Of a DNA stretch of 64,000 nucleotides, positions 25,545 through 33,547 are shown piece by piece. Source of the stretch: CAVOHU01 sp963817885 (GTDB lineage Bacteria > Acidobacteriota > Vicinamibacteria > Vicinamibacterales > JAKQTR01). The stretch covers positions 372,001 through 436,000 of the forward strand of contig CAWFQE010000012.1 of assembly GCA_963817885.1 (NCBI GenBank), given 5' to 3'. The translations under genes and the position numbers were made by a program. Position 1 is the stretch's first letter, and every line of letters starts with the position of its first letter. The notes beneath the pieces are model-generated. The model was not told the origin of the DNA. It did not search any database and saw only the letters and a program-made list of their open reading frames with translations.

Positions 25545-26870
25545 ATGGATCTCACAACTCAGAAGGTGCTCTTCGGTTTCTCCAGCACACTCACAACGCA
25601 TTTTCCCCGGGCCGGGGCGCGCTTGCTCGACGCGAGTATCAGGCCCCTGGCGAGCCACCGGTGGCTCGACGCGGCATTCCAGCGACGTAATCGGGCCGCG
25701 CTGAACAAGATCGGCACGCCACGCAGCGTTGTCGTGCTGTCCGACATCCATCTCGGTGACGCCTTGAACTCGCAAGGGTTGGTCGTCGCGGCTCGCGACT
25801 TCTTCCCCGAAGCGCAGATCCACTACGTCGTGTCGCGCGCCGCCAAGCCGTTCATCGAAGGACATCCCGACGTGTCTCACCTGTGGCCCGTCTACACCGG
25901 ATCGCCCCTCCCGTCCGAGCGCGATTTCCGGGCAGTGGCAGAGCTCATCTCGAGGACCAGGTGCGAGATGGTCGTGAACGCGTGCCCCTCCTTCGTGCCG
26001 GGCCGCCCGCTGCCACGAGGGCCGGTCGTCCTGGACTTTCTGACGCATACGCCACGCCTGCTCCGCAACGAGGCCGAACCGACCGAGCCGAACCACTTCC
26101 TCTTCCAGGGGCACAGATTCCTGGCAGACTTGTTCATCGAGCGATGGCCGTCTCGGCGACCGCGCGCCATGCCGGGTGCTCGCATTCTCCTGGATGACCA
26201 GGCCGTGGACACCGCCGATGCGCTGTTCGACACGCTTCGTGTCGATCAGGATGAGCCGTTGGTGCTGCTCAATCCGGACGGCGCCTCGCCCTACACGCGT
26301 CCGCCCGAGGACCTGCTCGCCGCGGTGCTGCGCCGACTGGTCGAAGGGGGCGCATTCGTGCTGGTCGGGGAGGGCCATACCGATCGCGGTGTGGGCGTCC
26401 GGCTTCGCGACAGGGTGCCAGCCCTGTTTCTCGACAGGACCCGGCTCGTGCCGGCCTCGTTGCCCGCTCCCGCGTATGCGGCGCTGCTGGATCGGATGGA
26501 CGCTTTCATCTCCGGCGACACGGGACCCCTTCATTGGGGTGCCTCTCGCAAGATCTCCCGAACAGGCAGGCGCCTCTTCCGGAATCGGACGGCGGTGTTC
26601 TCCCTGTTCGGCGCCACTCCGGCCCGTATGTCGGGCTACGATTCTTCGCAATCGGGATTCCTCCCGGCCTGGCAGGACGCGCCGTCGGCGGCGTTCCAAT
26701 CGCATGCGACGTGCCTGAATATCACGTGCGTCAACAAGCTGTTCAAGACCTGCGGCACCGTCCGGTGTTTCGAGACGTGCTCACCGTTTTCCGTTGCGGA
26801 TGCGGTCCTCGCCTACCTTGATGGCGCGATCACGGTGGGCGCCTCACGACCACTGCGCGTTCCGGCATGA
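25545..26870 (+). CDS. Glycosyltransferase family 9 (heptosyltransferase-like)
   Basis: 441 residues. The two Rossmann halves of GT9 enzymes can be followed: LSDIHLGDALNSQGLV at the start of the first, LLNPDGASPYTR (nucleotide-sugar loop) and AFISGDTGPLHWGA (the donor-binding D-T-G-P-x-H motif) in the second. Such enzymes add heptose or other sugars to envelope glycolipids. The C-terminal 80 residues carry six Cys (CLNITCVNK, CGTVRCFETC), unusual for GT9 and possibly a metal or disulfide site. No Shine-Dalgarno precedes the ATG at 25545. It overlaps the LysE-type gene by 4 bases. Confidence 0.75.
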   Translation: MDLTTQKVLFGFSSTLTTHFPRAGARLLDASIRPLASHRWLDAAFQRRNRAALNKIGTPRSVVVLSDIHLGDALNSQGLVVAARDFFPEAQIHYVVSRAAKPFIEGHPDVSHLWPVYTGSPLPSERDFRAVAELISRTRCEMVVNACPSFVPGRPLPRGPVVLDFLTHTPRLLRNEAEPTEPNHFLFQGHRFLADLFIERWPSRRPRAMPGARILLDDQAVDTADALFDTLRVDQDEPLVLLNPDGASPYTRPPEDLLAAVLRRLVEGGAFVLVGEGHTDRGVGVRLRDRVPALFLDRTRLVPASLPAPAYAALLDRMDAFISGDTGPLHWGASRKISRTGRRLFRNRTAVFSLFGATPARMSGYDSSQSGFLPAWQDAPSAAFQSHATCLNITCVNKLFKTCGTVRCFETCSPFSVADAVLAYLDGAITVGASRPLRVPA

Positions 26871-27529
26871 GCCACCAGTTGCTCGTCCTTCCTTTCGCGT
26901 ACGGACTGGGATTCCTGGCCGCCATGCCCATCGGCGCCTCGCAGGTGGAGGTCGTCAAGCGGGCGCTGGCACAGCGGTACGGCTCCGCCCTGCTGTCAGC
27001 CGCGGGCTCGGTCACCTCGGATATGACGTACGGATTTCTGGCCCTGTTCGGGGTGGCCCGGTTCCTGGAAGATCCGAGCATCCTCGTCGGGTTCCACTGG
27101 ACGACCTCCGCCATTCTTGCCGCGCTCTCGTGCCTCACTTGGAGACAGTCCGCGGGCACTTTCGCATCCGGCCTGGGTGCGGACTGGAGCGGGCACAGGA
27201 CGTCCTACCTCACGGGCCTCATGGTAGGGATCTCGTATCCGCCCATCATGCTGAGCTGGCTGTTGGGAGCGGGGTTGGTGAAAGGCATGCGAATGGTGGA
27301 TTCGTTTCACCCGTCCCTGACGGCCGGATTCGTGCTGGCCGGCGGGGCGGGGCTCTTCAGCTATCTGATGGTCCTCACGTTCATACTGCGGAGGACGCAC
27401 CGGTTCCACAGTGTGCGCAGCGTTCGTGTGGTGTACCGCGGGCTCTCAGTGCTGCTCGGCGTGATCGCGCTTGGATTCTTCATCAAAGGAATGCTCGGCG
27501 TTCTGAATGGCGCCCCGACTCCATCCTGA
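26867..27529 (+). CDS. LysE/RhtB family small-molecule exporter
   Basis: 220 residues, about six hydrophobic segments. The N-terminal segment YGLGFLAAMPIGASQVEVVKRAL matches the LysE-family signature (P-I-G-P at the first helix, here P-I-G-A), and YPPIMLSWLLGAG the conserved fourth/fifth helix region. Family members export amino acids or related compounds. It is coupled to the GT9 gene through an ATGA overlap, which does not by itself indicate the substrate. Confidence 0.75.
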   Translation: MSHQLLVLPFAYGLGFLAAMPIGASQVEVVKRALAQRYGSALLSAAGSVTSDMTYGFLALFGVARFLEDPSILVGFHWTTSAILAALSCLTWRQSAGTFASGLGADWSGHRTSYLTGLMVGISYPPIMLSWLLGAGLVKGMRMVDSFHPSLTAGFVLAGGAGLFSYLMVLTFILRRTHRFHSVRSVRVVYRGLSVLLGVIALGFFIKGMLGVLNGAPTPS

Positions 27530-27671
27530 CGCTTGTCACGGCTTGAATCGAGGCCGGCGGCTTGCGCCTTGCCTGACTCCGACGCTCGCGCGGTCGTTTA
27601 CCCGCTCACCACAGCACCGATGCCGCTACATTGATGGCCGCTCGCGAGCGACTGTGGACCCGCGCGCGACG

Positions 27672-27923
27672 CTACGCTGTGTATGGTTCGTGTTGTCGGC
27701 TTGGTGCGGCGGGCACGAATGCACGATCGCGGCGGACGTAGCGGCCGTCTTCCGTGAGCGTGAGGAACCGCACGTCGACCAGCGCCGCGAGCACCGCCTC
27801 GCACATCAGCATGTCGAGGGCGTAGAGTCGCTGAACCTGCCCCGCCGTCAGGCGGAGGCCGGGTAGTGCGACGTAGTCGCTCCGAATCATCAGGGCAGAA
27901 AGCTGTACAGGTACACTGCTCAT
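27672..27923 (-). CDS. Small winged-helix-like protein, unknown function
   Basis: 83 residues. The core PGLRLTAGQVQRLYALDMLMCEAVL-ALVDVRFLTLTEDGRYVR has the layout of a short winged helix: helix-turn-helix plus a two-strand wing. Similar short proteins are familiar in Acidobacteriota genomes. The ATG at 27923 is preceded by GGGGTGA. It stands alone between the LysE-type gene and the DctP gene, with a phased repeat 46 bases upstream. DNA binding is inference. Confidence 0.6.
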   Translation of the reverse strand: MSSVPVQLSALMIRSDYVALPGLRLTAGQVQRLYALDMLMCEAVLAALVDVRFLTLTEDGRYVRRDRAFVPAAPSRQHEPYTA

Positions 27924-27968
27924 ATGTCACCCCGCAATCCAGCGTAGTGGCGCGGTGTGTCGAGCGTG

Positions 27969-27995
27969 TGTCGCGAAGGTAAGAAACGTGTAACG
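27969..27995. promoter_or_regulatory. 11-base-phased repeat upstream of the small winged-helix-like gene
   Basis: GTGTC (27969), GTAAG (27980) and GTAAC (27991) are spaced exactly 11 bases on the plus strand. The only gene it could control is the minus-strand gene starting at 27923. Confidence 0.3.
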
Positions 27996-28040
27996 AATTG
28001 GCCGCGATCCGCGTTTAAGTCCCCATCGAAGAGGTCCGCG

Positions 28041-29111
28041 TCACCGCGCCTCCGCGCCTCTGGGGACGGGGTGCGACGCGCGGTACTCGTCGCGATACCG
28101 CATCGCCTCGTCGAACACGTCGGGTGGCACGAGGCCTCCCCGGACCTTGCCGTACAGCGATTCCGCGAGCCGCTGCCAGGATTCCCGCGCCTTTGCGTCG
28201 ACGGTCACCACGTGCAGGCCGCGCTTCCGCATGGATTCGATGTCCTGTTCGCCGCTCTTGCGGACCTCGGCCTGAAGCCTCTCGCCGGCATCGCGGGCGG
28301 CCTGATACAACGCAGGCCTGATGTCGGCCGGAATGCGCTCCCAGGTGTCCTTGGAGATGACCGTGCCGCCGAGCAGCATGGCCCAGCCGAGATCGGTCAT
28401 GTACCTGGCCGTCTCGAAGTAGCGCGTGATCACCGCGATTTGCGGCGAGACCGCGACCGCCTGGACCAGGCCCGTCTGCAGCGCGGCCGGCAACTCGGTG
28501 GACGCCAGCGGGACGGGCGTGAAACCGGCGCTCCTCCAGGTTTCGATCGCCCAGTTGTCGCCGGCCCACGAGAACATCCTCAGCGGCTTCAGGTCCTCGG
28601 GTGTGACCACCGGCTTCTGCGTGAAGAACCGCAGCCATCCGCCATCCATCCAGTTGAGCACCACGAACCCTTTGGCTTCCATCGCGGCTTCGAGCCGGGG
28701 GCGCAGCTTCTCGAGGACGTAGTAGACCTCGTCGTAGTCCGAGTACGCCAGCGGGATGCCGACGCCGAACACGCCGCGGTCGATCTCGGCCAGTCCTTCC
28801 GATGTCAGCACACCGGCCTGCAGCGCGCCGAGGCGGATCTTCCGCACGACGTCAGGATCGTCGCCCTGCGTCCCGGACGGGTAGATGATGAGCCGGACCC
28901 GGCCCTTCGAGATCTTGTTCCACTTGTCGGCGACCTCTTTCAGAATCAAGTCCCACGAGGACCCTTCGGGAGCGAGCGTCGCCATTCGCACCGTGATGGC
29001 GGGCGCGGCCGAGCCGGCCGGGGCGGCGCCAGCAAGCGCAAGGCCGACCCACGCGCCGAGGGCCACCCTGGCGGACTGACGGAGGATGCGCTTCAGGGTT
29101 GGAGCGTGCAT
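28041..29111 (-). CDS. dctP: TRAP transporter substrate-binding protein DctP, orphan
   Basis: 356 residues with a signal peptide (Ala-rich, about 15-38). The DctP family shows as VRMATLAPEGSSWDLILKEVADKW, RLIIYPSGTQGDDPDVVRKIRLGAL and PLASTELPAALQTGLVQAV, the last spanning the conserved Arg/ligand region. It should capture an organic acid or similar solute outside the membrane for a DctQM permease. No dctQ or dctM gene lies within 20 kb on either side. The frame extends to 29150, but the ATG at 29111 gives a normal signal peptide. Confidence 0.85.
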   Translation of the reverse strand: MHAPTLKRILRQSARVALGAWVGLALAGAAPAGSAAPAITVRMATLAPEGSSWDLILKEVADKWNKISKGRVRLIIYPSGTQGDDPDVVRKIRLGALQAGVLTSEGLAEIDRGVFGVGIPLAYSDYDEVYYVLEKLRPRLEAAMEAKGFVVLNWMDGGWLRFFTQKPVVTPEDLKPLRMFSWAGDNWAIETWRSAGFTPVPLASTELPAALQTGLVQAVAVSPQIAVITRYFETARYMTDLGWAMLLGGTVISKDTWERIPADIRPALYQAARDAGERLQAEVRKSGEQDIESMRKRGLHVVTVDAKARESWQRLAESLYGKVRGGLVPPDVFDEAMRYRDEYRASHPVPRGAEAR

Positions 29112-29194
29112 CAGTGACCCCCAACGGCAAGGGAGCGTCGAAGCCGTCACCTAGCAAGGTTACCGCCGGATCGCCGGTGTGCCAAGCAGGGGCT

Positions 29195-30286
29195 CTACTT
29201 CTTCAGATACGCTTCCGGGCTCGAGACGCGTTCAGCCACGTATCCGATCGGCTCACCCTTGCTGATGGGCGGGGTGGCCACAATGTAGAGAACCTCGCCG
29301 GCGAAAGGCGATCGGATTTGCTCGAGCGTCTTCCCTGCGAAGTCTGTGACGCGGCCAATCAGCGTGCCCTCGGCCACGCTCATGCCCGGTTCGACGGCGG
29401 GATAGAAGATCCCGGTGAAGTTGCTCGTCATCACTTGATTGCGGCCGAGCCACACCGGCTGGCCGAGCGGGTCGGGGCCGTCGGACTTCATCTTCAGGTA
29501 CTTCATCAGGCCGGCCACGCCGCGCTCGATGCGCGCGACATCCTCTTCGCTCGTGCGTGCCCAACCGCCTGATTCCGCGGTGAACGCCGGCTTGCCCCGC
29601 GTGATCGCGGTGTTCGACAGGTAGGTCGACGTCTTCGGATCGGTCGGGCGCGACGTGTCGATGATGATGTGGTCCATGCCGAAGGCGAGCACCATGTCAC
29701 GGCCGATGGCCGAGACCTCGGGCGTGCCGGTCGTTTCCCAATACACGTAGGGGCGCAGCCATTCGTTGCCGTCGCCACAGTGGATGTCGACCAGGTGCGT
29801 CGCGCGATCGATGACCTCGCTCGTGAGCACCCAGGCGATGCGATCCGAAAGCGTGCCGTCCTTCTTCCCGGGGAACACGCGGTTCAGGTTCTTCCCGTCG
29901 GTCGGGCCGTAGTAGATCGTGCGCTTGAGATACGACGGCATGTTGGCCACGTGCACCATCACCACGGTGCCCGTGAGCGTCCGCGGATCGATCGTCGTGC
30001 GGAGCCGCTGAAGCGCCAGGATGGGGGGGTACTCGTGGCCGTGCGTGCCGGCGATGAGCGCGAGCACCGGGCCGGGCTTCGCGCCGTTCAGGACGGTGAA
30101 CGGGATGATGGTTCCCTCATCGCCGGATCCCGCTGCGACTTTCAACTCCCCCGACACACTCGTGCCGGGCGCCACCGTCCTGTCTCCGATCGTGAACGGC
30201 TGCTGCGCCTGCGCCACGCGGGCCATGCCAGCGAATGCCGCCACGAGCGCCACCACCAGGATCCCGACGCGCTTGCTCATCCTCAT
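29195..30286 (-). CDS. Secreted succinylglutamate desuccinylase/aspartoacylase (M14-like) family protein
   Basis: 363 residues with a signal peptide (cleavage after about AQA, residue 27). The zinc site of the AstE/AspA family is present: AGTHGHEYP (His and Glu), VDIHCGDGNEW (second His), and the catalytic Glu probably in TAESGGW. Downstream, TGIFYPAVEPGMSVAEGTLIG resembles the barrel-sandwich C-terminal domain of this family. Cytosolic relatives release acetyl or succinyl groups from amino acids; a secreted version probably acts on external amide or peptide-like substrates. It is 83 bp upstream of dctP on the same strand. Confidence 0.82.
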   Translation of the reverse strand: MRMSKRVGILVVALVAAFAGMARVAQAQQPFTIGDRTVAPGTSVSGELKVAAGSGDEGTIIPFTVLNGAKPGPVLALIAGTHGHEYPPILALQRLRTTIDPRTLTGTVVMVHVANMPSYLKRTIYYGPTDGKNLNRVFPGKKDGTLSDRIAWVLTSEVIDRATHLVDIHCGDGNEWLRPYVYWETTGTPEVSAIGRDMVLAFGMDHIIIDTSRPTDPKTSTYLSNTAITRGKPAFTAESGGWARTSEEDVARIERGVAGLMKYLKMKSDGPDPLGQPVWLGRNQVMTSNFTGIFYPAVEPGMSVAEGTLIGRVTDFAGKTLEQIRSPFAGEVLYIVATPPISKGEPIGYVAERVSSPEAYLKK

Positions 30287-30489
30287 GCAGTCCTCCGGAT
30301 CACGGGGAAAGGGGGCGGCCGATTATGGCACGAACATGGAGCCAGGCGGTTCGAGTGGCCTGTCCGCAGGTGCACAGGCTAGGCCGAGATCCGGCAGCCT
30401 GTCGGCGAACGCGGGCGCGTCGCATCAGGCCCCCAGCCCGCGGGCGCCGATGCACCGCAGGTGCGAAGGCCGCGCCAGCCTGACAATGG

Positions 30490-31719
30490 TCATCCGTCCG
30501 CGAGCGCGCGCAAAGCGTGGCCCTTGGCGGCGACACCGACGACGAGCACGGCGAGCAGCGCGCCGGTGATCGACAGGGTCACCGGCGCCGAGGTGAGGTT
30601 CGCCAGATATCCGGCCCCGAGGCTCCCGATGGGCATTCCGCCGCGAAACGCCATCATGTAGATGCTCACCACGCGCCCGCGCAGCTCGTTGGGCGCGGCC
30701 AGCTGTACGAGCGACATCAGCAGCGAGAACCCCATCATCAGCACGATGCTCGTCAGGAAGATCAGCAGGTAACTCAACCACAGCACGCGCGAGGACGCAA
30801 AGGCCACCAGTAGCACGCCCAGCGAGATCTGCACCCCGAGTGCGACCCGATCCATGCGTGGGAATCGCCCGAGCCAGGCCACCAGCGTTCCGCCGACGAC
30901 GGCGCCGGCGCCCGAAAACGCCATCATCCAGCTGTAGCCCTCGACTCCGGCGTGAAACACCTGCTGGGCGAACACCGGCATCAGCGTCGTCACCGGCGAC
31001 CCGAGCATCGCGCCGCCGAACGCCAGCCCCGTCAGGATGAGCAGCGCGCGCTCGTGCCGCACATACGACAACCCCCCGCGCATCTCGGTCAGCAGCGCAT
31101 GCCGCACCGGCGGCGCGACGAAGACAATCCGCATCGACAGGAGCGCGACGATGACGAAGAGGAATGAGATCGCGTTGAGGCTGAAGCAGGCCGCTGAGCC
31201 GAGCTCGGCAAGCGCGACTCCGGCCAGCACCGGCCCGAGCATCCTCGCCAGGTTGAACTGGATCGAATTCAGCGCAATAGCGTTCGGTACGTCGTCTTTG
31301 CGAACGAGCGACGGGAGCAGCGCCTGATAGGCCGGCCCGCCGAAGGCCTGGGCGGTGCCGGTCAGAAACGAGAGGGCCAGGATCTGCCAGATGTGCACCG
31401 TCTGAGAGTAGACGAGCGCCGCCAGGGCGAGCGCGGAGGACATCTGGATGCACTGCGACACCAGCAGCACGCGCCGGCGATCGATCCAATCGGCAACCAC
31501 GCCGCCGATGAGCGTGAAGAGCAGGATGGGCAGCTCGCCGAGGAACGCATCCAGGCCCAGGTAGAACGGGGAGCCGGTGATCGTCAGGACCAGCCAGCTC
31601 TGGGCGATCTTCTGCATCCAGGTGCCGATGCTGGAGAGGAAGGCGCCGCTCCAGATGACGCGGAAGTCGCGGTAGGTGAAGGCCGTCGCGATGCGCCGGA
31701 CGGCGTTGGGAACCTGCAT
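30490..31719 (-). CDS. MFS transporter, EntS-like efflux type
   Basis: 409 residues with about 12 hydrophobic segments. Family signs: N-terminal FRVIWSGAFLSSIGTWMQKIAQ, the loop-2/3 motif GGVVADWIDRRRVLL (MFS motif A in the EntS/MFS_3 form), and GPAYQALLPSLVRKDDVPNAIAL, typical of bacterial siderophore or drug exporters. Substrate unknown. It is separated from the aspartoacylase-like gene by about 200 bp that hold nothing recognisable. Confidence 0.85.
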   Translation of the reverse strand: MQVPNAVRRIATAFTYRDFRVIWSGAFLSSIGTWMQKIAQSWLVLTITGSPFYLGLDAFLGELPILLFTLIGGVVADWIDRRRVLLVSQCIQMSSALALAALVYSQTVHIWQILALSFLTGTAQAFGGPAYQALLPSLVRKDDVPNAIALNSIQFNLARMLGPVLAGVALAELGSAACFSLNAISFLFVIVALLSMRIVFVAPPVRHALLTEMRGGLSYVRHERALLILTGLAFGGAMLGSPVTTLMPVFAQQVFHAGVEGYSWMMAFSGAGAVVGGTLVAWLGRFPRMDRVALGVQISLGVLLVAFASSRVLWLSYLLIFLTSIVLMMGFSLLMSLVQLAAPNELRGRVVSIYMMAFRGGMPIGSLGAGYLANLTSAPVTLSITGALLAVLVVGVAAKGHALRALADG

Positions 31720-31756
31720 GCGTTCGGCGATCTTATCCCAGCGCCGGAGGTTCAGG

Positions 31757-31890
31757 GGCGTTGGGCGTGGGGCGGGGGCTTGGGGCGGCGGCTTGGGGCG
31801 TGGGGCTTGAGACTTGGGGCTTGAGACTTGAGACTTGGGGCCTGAGGCGAGCCCTAAGCCTTAAGCCCCAAGCCTTAAGCCCAAGCCGTC
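31757..31890. repeat. Low-complexity GGGGCTTG / CTTAAGCCC tract
   Basis: Short units such as GGGGCTTGAGACTTG are repeated and then mirrored by CTTAAGCCCCAAGCCTTAAG, so the tract is partly self-complementary. It fills the gap between the MFS gene and the rhodanese gene. It belongs to the same general class of repeat tracts that invade the polymerase cassette 2 kb on. Confidence 0.65.
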
Positions 31891-31901
31891 CTCGTGCCCG
31901 C

Positions 31902-32417
31902 CTACCTCTGGACGGGATAGCCCCGTTCGGCCCAGTCGGTTCCGAAATTGTTCGGCAGGATCAGCACGCGCAGGTGCGTGAAGCCCATGTCGTGCAGCGC
32001 CGTATACGCAGGCCGGAGGTTCGGACAGTGTTCGAGCGGACAGCACCCGCAGTAGATCACGAGATTGGTCGATCGCGGCAGGCTCTGGGCCCAGTTCGTC
32101 AGCTCGGTCACCCCCTCGGGCGAGTTGGTCGGGCCGTGCAGCACGGCGCCCGGAATATGGCCCATTCGATACATGAACTCCGGAGCGGTGCAGACGATCA
32201 CCGGCTTGTCGGCTCCCCTGGAGCTGGCGATCTCCTGGTCGAACGCGGCGGGCGCAACCGTATTGGTGCCCCAGGGTTCCGCCGAGGAGGGCGACCCGGC
32301 CTCGGTCGAGGCGCAGGCGGTTGATATCAGCACCAGCGCGGCTGCGGCCAGCGTGGCCGGCAGGCTGGGGCGCCGTGATCCGGCGTGGCGGGCATACATG
32401 CGTCGAGTCAATGACAT
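31902..32417 (-). CDS. Rhodanese-like lipoprotein with Cys-rich active-site loop
   Basis: 171 residues. Signal peptide with lipobox ISTAC, so lipid-anchored. The rhodanese domain runs to the C-terminus; GHIPGAVLHGPTN is the usual substrate-approach motif and the active loop reads YCGCCPLEHCPN, with four Cys in eleven residues instead of the single Cys of classic sulfurtransferases. This could support metal binding or thiol exchange. The frame is open to 32480, but AAGGAGAG five bases upstream fixes the ATG at 32417. Divergent from imuA. Confidence 0.78.
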   Translation of the reverse strand: MSLTRRMYARHAGSRRPSLPATLAAAALVLISTACASTEAGSPSSAEPWGTNTVAPAAFDQEIASSRGADKPVIVCTAPEFMYRMGHIPGAVLHGPTNSPEGVTELTNWAQSLPRSTNLVIYCGCCPLEHCPNLRPAYTALHDMGFTHLRVLILPNNFGTDWAERGYPVQR

Positions 32418-32533
32418 CAGCTCTCCTTCGGGCAAAGACATTATTCGATCAGGATGCCGAATTGGCTCTTTTCGTTTCATCTCGATTCACCGATGCTCGA
32501 GCGAATTCCTCTTGCGCCCGCCCGTTCGGTGCA

Positions 32534-32548
32534 CTATATTTCATATAG
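32534..32548. promoter_or_regulatory. Palindrome upstream of imuA, candidate LexA-type operator
   Basis: CTATAT-TTC-ATATAG, a perfect 6-3-6 inverted repeat ending 31 bases before the imuA start, in an AT-rich patch that is exceptional in this GC-rich DNA. imuA-imuB-dnaE2 cassettes are usually controlled by LexA, whose binding site differs between phyla. The sequence does not match the proteobacterial or Gram-positive LexA box, so the identity is inferred from position and symmetry. Confidence 0.45.
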
Positions 32549-32579
32549 CGAAGATAAAGCGAAACTCGTCGGGAGGCCC

Positions 32580-33431
32580 ATGATGCCTGCTGCCTGCCGT
32601 GCCGAGGTGGAAGCCCTGCTGCGTGCCCGGAAGCTGGACCGGACGCTGGTTCCCGCCTGGGAACAGGCGCCTGCGGTGACTGAAAATGCCGTGTCGACCG
32701 GGGTGGCCGAGGTGGACGGCCGGCTGGGCGGGGGGCTTCCGCGCGGGCAGCTGTCGGAGCTGACCGGTGCCCGATCCTCGGGGCGAACCGGCCTGTTGCT
32801 GGCGGTGCTGGCCGCGGCCACGGGGCGTGGGGAGCTGGTGGCGCTCATCGATACCTTCGACATGTTCGACCCCCACTCGGCCGCCGCCGCGGGGGTGGAT
32901 CTGGAGCGGTTGCTGTGGATCCGCGGAGATGCCTGCACGCCGGCCTTTCCCACGCTGGCCAGCCGCCAGGGCGGGCCCGATCGCGTGATTGAACGCGCGT
33001 TGAAGGCGTTGAACCTGGTGCTGCAGGCGGGGGGGTTCGGTGTGGTGGCGCTCGATCTGGCGGATGCGCCCGTGCCGTCGCTGCGCCACGTGCCGCACAG
33101 CACGTGGATCCGGCTTCAGCGCGTGCTCGAAGGGCAAGACACCGTGGGGCTCGTGGTGGGCACGATGCCCCTGAGCCGAAGCGCCGGCGGTGTCAGCCTC
33201 GTGCTCGAGCCGAAGCGGGAGCCGCAGGCCTCCTGCGTGCCCGGGCCACGGACCCCGGAGCTTCACGCTGAATCCGTGGCGCGGCCGTCCTTGAACTCCG
33301 TCGGCCGGTGGTCGGGGAGTGTGCTGGGGGTGCGGATGTTCCGTGGCCTGGAAAGCGAGGTGAGGATCCAGCGTGCGCGGATCGTTCCCGGGCGCGATGG
33401 CTACCTGATGCAGATGGCGGCGAATGGCTAG
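32580..33431 (+). CDS. imuA: ImuA, RecA/SulA-like protein of the inducible mutagenesis cassette
   Basis: 283 residues. ImuA proteins are short RecA relatives that help recruit the error-prone polymerase. Visible are GVAEVDGRLGGGLPRGQLSEL at the domain start, a degenerate P-loop GARSSGRT (Arg for the usual Lys), LVALIDTFDMFDP near the Walker-B position and the HSTWIRLQRVLEG segment. The start is one of two adjacent ATGs (32580, 32583) after GGGAGG; the frame upstream to 32454 is unlikely to be translated. The downstream imuB starts 116 bp later, after a repeat tract that is longer than the usual spacing for this operon. Confidence 0.85.
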   Translation: MMPAACRAEVEALLRARKLDRTLVPAWEQAPAVTENAVSTGVAEVDGRLGGGLPRGQLSELTGARSSGRTGLLLAVLAAATGRGELVALIDTFDMFDPHSAAAAGVDLERLLWIRGDACTPAFPTLASRQGGPDRVIERALKALNLVLQAGGFGVVALDLADAPVPSLRHVPHSTWIRLQRVLEGQDTVGLVVGTMPLSRSAGGVSLVLEPKREPQASCVPGPRTPELHAESVARPSLNSVGRWSGSVLGVRMFRGLESEVRIQRARIVPGRDGYLMQMAANG

Positions 33432-33540
33432 GGGCTGGGCGCTAGGGGCTAGGCGCTAGTTCGTCGTATGCCGCCAGCCGAGAGCCTGCAGCCGAAAGCC
33501 TAAAGCCTGCAGCCTGAAACCTGCACGCTCATGCCTGGGG
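33425..33540. repeat. Dispersed repeat tract between imuA and imuB
   Basis: GGGGCTAGGCGCTAG-type units, then TTCGTCGTATGC and a series of GAGAGCCTGCAGCC-like units. The arm is the inverse complement of the tandem units inside the start of imuB, so the two can fold back on each other. A related copy (GGCGCTGGTTCGTCGTCTGCTTCC) is at 38410-38440, and the inverse at about 35185-35215. Confidence 0.65.
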
Positions 33541-33547
33541 GTCGTTC

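Noticed and set aside
27957..29117. Long plus-strand frame over dctP (386 codons)
   Set aside because: Arg/His-rich shadow of the DctP gene, which has a signal peptide and family motifs on the minus strand.
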